Made by a program: the position numbers and the translations under genes
Notes under the pieces: model-generated
What the model was told of the DNA's origin: nothing
Database searches by the model: none
Seen by the model: only the letters and a program-made list of their open reading frames with translations
NCBI RefSeq assembly: GCF_021130785.1
Contig: NC_060207.1
Span: 102,899,001-102,963,000 of the forward strand
Length of the DNA stretch: 64,000 nt
Direction: 5' to 3'
Origin: Homalodisca vitripennis
Lineage: Eukaryota > Arthropoda > Insecta > Hemiptera > Cicadellidae
Shown here: piece by piece, positions 56,901-64,000 of the stretch
How the letters are laid out: every line of letters starts with the position of its first letter
Position numbering within the stretch: position 1 is the stretch's first letter

Positions 56901-57675
56901 TCTGTGTTTTTTAAATTACAATAACACTTTTGTAATTACCACATCGGTGTTGTGTGTTAGGTTGCCAAAGTTCTTAATTTGTTTTGGCCTGCAATATTCG
57001 TTTTTGTGAATATACATTCATTTTTAATTGTATCTATTGATAATAATAAGGATTAATCATTTTGTTGTAGAGAGTGAACACAAATTTAATTGTGTTATCA
57101 GTGTTTTATTGACCAATCAAATGTTATAGCATTATTACATTTCAACTCACAACAATACATTTTTTATTAATTGTCTGTTACTTGCAGCTTTATTACGTTA
57201 TACATGTGTAAGCTTTTTCAACATATTTTTCACTATTTAAACCAAAGTGTAAGCTTTTTGAACATTTTGAACATCACCGTGGGATTACATTATTAAAATT
57301 TCTTTTAAATTAAATTAAATTTTGCATACTTGTCTAACCAATTCATTTATTACTTAACTTGTAAAATATTAAAAAAGGATAACAATTAATTATTATTTAC
57401 TTCTTAACATTGTTCATTATGTAATGTTAAAATTTTCTCATGAATGTGTTAGTAAAAAATTGGTAACCCTTTTATGCCAGACTTATTCATACAGTATATA
57501 TTATGTATTTAAAACCAAATTTATATGCTATTAGTTACTATGAAATGTATTTAAAATTATAATTATGTTATAATTTAAATAAAATTTACATGGGTCATAT
57601 ACATTTTTTTTAATAATTGTACAATATTGTATTGGTCAGATTACATTTGATTGGATTAATGTTTTTGATTGAATG

Positions 57676-57727
<52 letters not shown>

Positions 57728-57914
57728 AAATAAATATATATATATATATATTCAATAAATATGTATATATATATTTTACACACACAAAATCATTTTAATT
57801 AAAACATTCGATTTCAATGGTCAAGATATTAAATTGTAACAATGTAAAGTTGTTTTATCCATCTTATTCCATTTTTATTACTGGTTTCTGCATGATTTGT
57901 TTTTTAAATTTCAG
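56901..57914. other. AT-rich sequence with (AT)n microsatellites
   Basis: Long AT runs lie at about 57677-57721 and 57732-57752, with attcaataaat units between. It would be the first intron of the short isoform. Confidence 0.6.
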
Positions 57915-58172
57915 AAAAATGGTATGTCCACTTTTAAAATCTGTGTGTGAAAGACATTAACACATCACCATTGTACATTGAAGTGTCAGAAATTATGATG
58001 GAGATGATATTGGGCTAGTGTCATATGCTACAGTGCCTGTCCGTACTACAGATGGATAATAGGTTCGGCTACCATGGCATGGATTACAACCTGCGACCTC
58101 CTCTCCCAACCTCCCTTCATCACAACCACTCCCCTATCTCTGCCTCTGCTCTCCCTTATATATACTACCCAG
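57915..58172 (+). CDS. GSE1: Candidate alternative first coding exon of the GSE1-like gene
   Basis: After tttttaaatttcag comes a stretch with short upstream ATGs, then an ATG at 58052. From there 40 codons plus one base run to CTACCCAG|GCAAGT. This is a GC donor with the full consensus of GC-AG introns. The phase (one base left over) fits the exon at 59622 and continues into SKPVGGHK. The new N-terminus starts MDNRFGYHGMDYN and is rich in His, Pro and aromatic residues. Read from the 43682 exon, the segment would hit a stop at once, so it can only be a first coding exon. 57915-58051 would be 5' UTR; that acceptor is less sure than the donor. Confidence 0.55.
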
Positions 58173-59621
58173 GCAAGTATTCTGTCAGTCTTCCATTTAC
58201 CTTTCTCTCCTATATAGTTGAAAATAAACATTAAGACTGTTGTCTTTATCACCGTAAAAGAGCAATAATAATAACCCTTACACCACGTTTTAGATAAGAA
58301 ATAGAAGTGTTGTGTTATCATTGTTGTTGAATTGTAATCTCCCAAATTTTCAGTGACACCTCGTGCTGGAATATTTTAGTTTTATTAGAAAAATTGTATT
58401 TATTTTTTTAACATATTTAATAAAAGCTTCTTTGGTGGGTAAAACACTGTAAGTATTTAAGTCAGCCCACGTCCCTCACTGCTAAACACCTTACTCTGAT
58501 TTCTTGGTAACATTTAGCCCAAAAATATCATATTGTTTTAAAAAAATAAACCACTACAAATTTTGTTCTAGTTTTTCCTAGATGAAAATGGAGTCTATAA
58601 ACTAATGTAATCAAATAATTTTAAATACAAAATTATTATAGGCTATTTAAAATATTGTATAATTGTATTGTCTTATTTTGAAATACAGAAAAGGTTATTT
58701 CGTCTCTGAAAAAAGTTATTATTGTTCTTTATAGAATTGGACATACTTGCTAATTTAAAAAAGGGTATTCTGCTGATTTATGATTTGTTTAATATTGGAA
58801 GCTAATACAAAATGGTGAAAAGTTGTTCTTGCAAATAATTGTGTCTTATCTTTGCAATTGAAAATATTTGTTCACCTCTTATCAATAAAATAATTACTAT
58901 ATTGTTTTATTTCTCTTACTTATAAATAAAAAGAATAATTATAATATTTTCAGTAATTCAAAGTAAGTAAATAAAATGATGTGGACAAAACTTAGTTTGT
59001 AACAGCAAATTTGACAATTTACTATACTTGTGTAATTTATTTTTCAGGCACTGGTAATTTAGAAAAGTTTTAATAAGTTCGGTAGTAAAATTAATATAGA
59101 GCGAATACTTCATCTGTTAAATTAAAGTCAGTTAATTTATTTGCACATGAGACTTAATGTGTAAGATGTAGTTAGATATATTAGTATATCAGACTTTTGA
59201 ACACTTGCCAAGATTATTTGATAAAGATCAGCAGTGAAGGTATTACCTACTTAATAAACAGCATATACTTTTTTACATGAAATTCTCAAAAGTTACAATT
59301 GTTTCCATATATGTTCATAATCTTATTTAATAAAGATTTCTTTTCAATGCTCATGCTTATTCACATCAAAATTATGTTTAGACTAGTTTAACAGTGAATC
59401 ATGGGACTATGTGGTACTATGGATTAATAATTTGGTAATTCATCATTTTAAAAAATGTGACATAATAAATGAGCAAACTAAGTGAAATAAGCAACTGCTT
59501 TAGTTTTGATATTATTTGTTTTATTCTGTCAATTAAATAAATGATATTTAACATATTGGCAAGGACCAATCTAATTATTAATGAGCTAGTATATTATCAT
59601 TGAGGACAATTTTTGTTGCAG
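58173..59621. other. Intron with a GC donor, no other feature seen
   Basis: It begins GCAAGT and ends TTGCAG. AT-rich; nothing recognised. Confidence 0.5.
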
Positions 59622-59777
59622 GGTTGTCAAAGCCAGTAGGGGGTCACAAGGCAGTCAGGTCACCAGTGCCTGCTCCCCCTGTAAGTGTTGGGGTTGGGCC
59701 TGCAGGGCCCAGTGGAGGCAGTCGTTCCTTTGCTGCAGCCCTACGTAACCTGGCCAAACAAGCTGGCCCTGCCACAG
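59622..59777 (+). CDS. GSE1: GSE1-like exon with the SFAAALRxLAKQA motif
   Basis: The exon runs from ttgttgcag to GCCACAG|GTATTG, phase 1 at both ends. It encodes LSKPVGGHK, a Pro/Val/Gly-rich segment, then RSFAAALRNLAKQAGPAT. From memory human GSE1 has SFAAALRKLAKQA in its first 70 residues, one residue different. This exon gives the gene its name. Both the long and the predicted short isoform would use it. Confidence 0.8.
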
Positions 59778-60099
59778 GTATTGTGGAAATAGATTGTTCT
59801 ACATACATTAAACTATTCCAAGACATAAATAATGTACTTTATCTAAAATGTAGCAATAATTGGGTATTAAAACGTGAATTCTTTGTGTTATTAACGGGAA
59901 CTTTCCATAATATATTTAGACTTGAAAATACTCATTTAAAATACATCCATAAGTTACAACACAATATTATCTACTTGATATTAAAAACACTAAATCTATT
60001 TTTAAGTTATTTTATAAGGTTGTGTTATCTCAATTAGTTATTTGCTCTAACTTTCTTTATATTGTTCAAATAAATGTGAAAACATCTATTATCTCTCTT

Positions 60100-62085
60100 A
60101 TTTGATGCAAGATCTACTAAAGATGAAGAGCTATCTAGTTTTGTTAAATTACAAACCAAGAATTATAGGGAAAAACTATTACTAGCTAAAAGGGAATTTT
60201 TCAGTGATAAAATCAGTAAGGCTTCCAAAGTAGTAAAAACCACTTGGAATATAATTAATTATGAAGTAAGGAAATAAAAGATGTAGACTAAATAAGAATT
60301 GTAATATAGTACTTCAAGAGAACAATGCATGCATAGAAAATCCAGAAATAGTTTGTAACATTTTTAATGATTATTTTATAAACATGACTAATAAAAAACA
60401 CGTAAATGTCCAACCATTAACTAGTTTAAATATTAATGACTTAGATGTAAGAGTCGTAAGAGATGTTAAGAATTTGTTCAGTAAGTTCTTTTGTCTTACT
60501 CCAACAAATGTAAAGGAGGTCCAAGAAATTATTGTCTCTTTTGATAATAAACTGACTTGTGGTTACAATGAAGTGCCATTAAAAATTATAAAAGAGGTTA
60601 AAGAAGAGCTAAGCAAAATTCTTGTACATTTGATAAATTCTTCATTTGTTAGTGGAATCTTTCCTAATCTACTCAAAATTGCTAAAATTATTCCGATATT
60701 TAAAGCAAATGATAATTCCTTAAATCAAATTATAGACCCATTTCCTTGTTACCATCTATATCGAAAGTTTATGAAAAAGTAGTATATAATAGACTGAAGA
60801 CTTATATAGAACAAAACAATATTATCAATGACACCCAACACGGATTTAGGAAACATAAATCAACCGTCACAGCAGCAGTAAGTTTTATAGAATCAGTCAT
60901 AAATTCAATAGACAAAGGGGAAGTCGTTATTGGAATTTTTATGGACCTCTCTAAGGCCTTTGACAGTGTTGATCACCATCTTTTATTATCAATATTATAT
61001 GATATTGGAGTTAGAGGTATTGCACTGAATTGGTTCAAATCATATTTGACGGGTAGGAAACAGTTTGTTGAAATAGCTCATAAGTCGACAAATAGAACTT
61101 TAACAAGATTTAAATCTAAATTAGAGCAAATTGTGATTGGAGTCCCGCAAGGGTCAAATCTTGGACCTCTTCTTTTCTTATGTTATTTGAGGAATATTGA
61201 AAGCAAATTATCTTATACTGCAAACAGTACATTGTGTTTATTTCCAGATGATACAAATCTAAAGATTTCTGGAATTTCGAAAGAAGAAGTTGAATTCATC
61301 TCAGCAATCGAAATTGGCTAATCTAAAACAATTTTTTAACAACAAAAAACTTAATTTAAATTATGAGAAAACTAAATTCATTAATTTTAAAACTAAGCAA
61401 AATAATAATGATTATGACTTTGGTATTCTTATAGACGATTCAGAGATTGAAAATGCATCAAAAATTAAATTTGTGCTTGGTAAAATTATTTCTGGCTTAT
61501 ATGCAATTAGGCAAATGTCTTGTTTATGTACTACTGAAGTGCTAAAACAGATTTATTATGCTCATATACATTCACACATTGCTTTATGGCATAGCCATAT
61601 TTGGTGCCACAACTAAGAAAAAACCTAACTGACATTTTAAAGGTACAAAAACAAGCCATTAGAAGTCTACTTAAGCTTAAATTCTCAGAATCTGTTAGAA
61701 ATTGCTTTAAAAAATTAAAAATAATAACAGTTTTTGGACTTGGCCAACAAATTAACTTGGAAAATAATGTGCACAAATATAACACACGCCATAAGAATGA
61801 AATCATCAGTGATCATCATACACTTGAAATATACACAAAAAAACTATGTATATTGAGAAAAGATTTCTGAAAAATATTCCTCAAAGCATAAAGATGGAAA
61901 ATAATATTAACAAATTTAAAAGAAAACTAAAAAACTATTTGATTGATTTAGTTTTGTGTTCAATAGAGGAACTTGAGTATGTTTAGTACTTTTATATTTA
62001 TATATATAAGTAATGTATGACACTATTCGATGTACCGTATTGTACAACTAATGAATAAAGAATTATTGATTGATTGAAAAACAAT
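60100..62085 (+). mobile_element. 5'-truncated Jockey/CR1-type LINE, about 2 kb
   Basis: It holds the region before the reverse transcriptase (REKLLLAKREFFSDK at about 60160), the RT itself and the C-terminal tail, then a short 3' UTR ending in repeated attg units (attattgattgattga). The endonuclease is missing. It lies in the intron between the last two GSE1-like exons, in the same orientation. The left limit is approximate. Confidence 0.8.
60384..61870 (+). pseudogene. LINE reverse transcriptase (ORF2 fragment), broken
   Basis: Segments in several frames read in order: IVSFDNKLTCGYNEVPLKII and LLKIAKIIPIFKANDN, then LPSISKVYEKVVYNRL with QHGFRKHKST, motif A in FMDLSKAFDSVDHHLL, motif B in GVPQGSNLGPLLF and motif C as FPDDTNL. 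Active enzymes usually have F/YADD, so the Ala is changed to Pro. FNNKKLNLNYEKTKFI and a C-terminal LKVQKQAIRSLLK follow, then VHKYNTRHKNE. Frameshifts near 60750, 61310 and 61610 break it. It would copy its own RNA at a nicked target; this copy cannot. Confidence 0.85.
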
Positions 62086-62667
62086 TGAAAATACGTAACT
62101 AAAAATAAGAGTTTTAATCAAGAGTTCCATTATCAATCCAGGAATCAAGAATAAAAATCCATTAATGTTCTTGTTGTACTGATCAATATTTTTTAAGTTT
62201 AAAATGTCCGTTTTTTATTTCTGCTAATCCTAATGAGTCTCCCAAATGTGACGGATTCTGTTAATGAAAATATTAGTTCATCATTCTCATCAAGTGGCCT
62301 TCTTTTAAAACTCTTGTCAACAAAAACTATTAAAGCTCACAAGAAAAACACAAATATTAAAAAACAATGACTAAATCCAAATGTGAATTGGATAATTTTT
62401 GAATGTAGATTGTCCTATCATTGATTCCAACAATCCCTCAATCCTCCTTTTCTTTGCTTACCAAAAGTAAGAATCCATATTAAGTCTTGATTACAGCTGA
62501 TGATGTTCTATATTAATGGATTATTTTAATATGTTAATAAAATATATACGAAGATAGTAATTTACTTAATACATTTTATATGGAATGAAGTGTCTGGATT
62601 TTAAACATCAGGTAAAATCACAACAAAACTATTATAATATATAATTGTTTTGCCAATGTGTTGGTAG

Positions 62668-62783
62668 GAGAGAGAGATGGTGAGATGGATGGTCGTTCCT
62701 CACCTAAACGTCCCCCACCCCCACCATTGGTGCGAGGTCCCACTCCTCCCACCACCACTGCTGCTGTCAAGCTACCGGACAAG
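62668..62783 (+). CDS. GSE1: GSE1-like exon, polyproline segment
   Basis: The exon runs from tgttggtag to CCGGACAAG|GTAGGC, phase 1 in and phase 0 out. The peptide begins GERDGEMDGRSSPKRP, has a run of six prolines, then LVRGPTPP, a Thr/Ala stretch and VKLPDK. Low-complexity Pro-rich sequence after the SFAAAL motif is in keeping with GSE1. The next exon lies beyond the window. Confidence 0.7.
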
Positions 62784-63848
62784 GTAGGCAACATGTGTTA
62801 TCTAAACATATAAAGTTTTACAGTCAGTTCTAATATTGTACTCAATTAGTTAAGTATAATTAATACAAAATTAATAATTGTATGGTTAAAATTTAAATTT
62901 TTGTTTTCATTGGACATTTTTATGTTTTATAAATCTATCTACCAATTATAAAAAGTTGGTTTTAGAAAATCTGTCAATAAAATGTGTTTTTTAAAATAGG
63001 GATGGGTCAATTCCGATACTTGATACTGTGGTTTTTTTCACTCGATTCCATTATCAACATTTCCAAAATATTTTACAAAATAATTAATAAAATTAACAGT
63101 AGTGATAGAAATACACTTGATAAGTCACGGTTCCAGAATGTCATGATTATTGATATATTAAGTTGAATATGGAATCTACAAAAAATTAAAATAATTGCTA
63201 AAATGTGTTACTGTTGTACAACGTGTACATATTTTGTACATGTAGTAAAAATTAGATTCAAAATGGCTGACTAACTATGACTACAGTCTATGTAAAGTAA
63301 CTCTCAATATAAGTGTATTTAAGTGTGTAATTCCCCAACATACAATTCCTTGCAAGTGGAGAAGCTTATCTGGTTATTCAATTCCATTTGTAATGTAAAC
63401 CTGGATGAATAATATTACTACAAAAATATTACACATTCTAACAATAATAAAAAAACTGGTCTAATTTTTTATTTGAAGGAAACAATCACGATAAGAAGAT
63501 TTTACTAGATAATAAAGACTTTTGTCATGTATATATGTTTGCTTTTCAAAGTGAAAAATTATAAGTATATAAGTGAATTTATGGCAACAATGAAGGTCCA
63601 ATAGTGTCAATAACTGCTGTCACCGATAGCTCAACACATTCCATCTGCCACCACTGACCTACCTCACTTACACAGCTGGCCACAATAAATGCCTTACTAC
63701 AGTACAATAGTGTAACATATTATTATTAAATTTATCTTTTTGCTTTATTTACTTATTTAACTCGTACTTTGCCCTTGCTTAACTAGCTATTGATTTAAAT
63801 AAATAAACGTTTGATTTACAATAATTGCTATTGAGTTTATTTGTCACA
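62784..63848. other. Intron after the last exon in the window
   Basis: AT-rich sequence, no further exon or element recognised. Confidence 0.5.
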
Positions 63849-63850
63849 TA

Positions 63851-64000
63851 CAGGGTTTCGTGAATTATACTGCCATGGGCACATAAAAAAAGTTATATCC
63901 AACATAGGAAAAATTGTGGTGCATGTTAAATTTGAATTTATACAAAAATAGGTTTAAATTTTGAAAGATTTGGAATCATAAATTGGGCAGATCTTACTTG
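63851..64000. mobile_element. Possible left end of a TA-flanked transposon, cut by the window
   Basis: TA followed by CAGGGTTTCGTGAATTATAC resembles the CAGGGT-type termini of the elements at 2526, 21293 and 53673. The right end is outside the window, so this is only a suggestion. Confidence 0.3.

Larger units (their letters stand above)
1711..62783 (+). other. GSE1: GSE1-like corepressor gene (multi-exon locus, partial at both ends)
   Basis: Eight exons join in one open frame of about 490 codons: 1711-1887, 16719-16990, 28555-28744, 39664-39903, 43337-43579, 43682-43769, 59622-59777 and 62668-62783. All junctions use AG/GT sites and the phases agree at every step (0,0; 2,2; 0,0; 0,0; 0,0; 1,1; 1,1). 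Identity rests on SFAAALRNLAKQA in the 59622 exon, which nearly matches the motif I recall near the N-terminus of human GSE1/KIAA0182, followed by a Pro-rich stretch. Known of the family: GSE1 is a nuclear subunit of the BRAF-HDAC (CoREST, LSD1, HDAC1/2) corepressor complex. The upstream half, with seven CxxC knuckles, is not in human GSE1 as I remember it. The exons are GC-balanced and sit in AT-rich introns full of transposons. Start codon and C-terminus lie outside the window. A fusion of two adjacent genes is possible but less likely, because the phases agree. Confidence 0.68.

Noticed and set aside
58046..58345. 99-codon minus-strand frame
   Set aside because: It is the shadow of the candidate first exon on the + strand.
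1..64000. tRNA, rRNA or CRISPR array
   Set aside because: No cloverleaf with a proper TTCRANYC arm, no rRNA-like block, and no array of equal repeats and spacers; the only regular ladders are transposon ends and tandem intron repeats.

Overview
The window looks like a long, AT-rich piece of an insect genome. It carries spliced exons with good phase agreement, very large introns, and a mobile-element load typical of insects: mariner, piggyBac-like, Tigger/pogo, Helitron and Jockey/CR1-type LINEs. I suspect a hemipteran, but nothing in the sequence proves the order. No bacterial, viral, tRNA, rRNA or CRISPR feature was seen.

One host gene spans almost everything on the + strand. Eight exons (1711-1887, 16719-16990, 28555-28744, 39664-39903, 43337-43579, 43682-43769, 59622-59777, 62668-62783) join without a stop or phase conflict. 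A 36-nt microexon at 47966-48001 would also fit. The exon at 59622 holds a peptide (SFAAALRNLAKQA) that nearly matches the conserved N-terminal motif I recall from vertebrate GSE1/KIAA0182, a subunit of the BRAF-HDAC (CoREST/LSD1) corepressor complex. Upstream of it, exons 1-5 encode a part I do not know from human GSE1: three and a half tandem modules of paired CxxC knuckles, probably zinc ribbons. A second start is likely. A CpG-rich block (about 56480-56900) is followed by an exon (57915-58172) with its own ATG at 58052. That exon ends at a textbook GC donor (AG|GCAAGT) in the right phase for the 59622 exon, so a short isoform without the CxxC modules is predicted. The gene runs off both ends of the window.

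The introns (14.8, 11.6, 10.9, 3.4, 0.1, 15.9 and 2.9 kb) are packed with mobile elements. Layout: hAT-like 3' end (1-1026); Helitron fragment, mariner-type MITE and a complete small Helitron (2026-7136); piggyBac-like MITE (7227-7959); mariner inside a 120-bp tandem repeat (9147-10452); a triplicated exon-like unit with a TTAA element in one copy (about 10690-12740); Kolobok-like deletion derivative (13439-14885); LINE 3' end (about 15720-16290); nearly full-length piggyBac-like element with a broken transposase (17681-21107); two mariners (21293-22596, 23392-24353); TTAA elements (24512-26120, 26539-27208, 28971-30007); Tigger (30988-33384); two TTAA elements each carrying related Merlin-like sequence (34892-36317, 36376-38174); LINE fragments (43112-43230, about 44110-44960); TTAA MITEs (46813-47411, 53234-53664); a 2.5-kb mariner-like element with arms of about 640 bp (53673-56170); and a 5'-truncated LINE (about 60100-62085). 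Every transposase or reverse transcriptase gene seen is broken.

The most unusual signals are: the CxxC module array fused to a GSE1-like protein; the probable alternative promoter with a GC-AG intron; eleven TTAA-target insertions in one gene, several keeping only the start of a transposase; exact 44-bp periodicity of subterminal repeats in two unrelated TTAA families; and an exon-like block whose sibling copies preserve the empty target site of a transposon.
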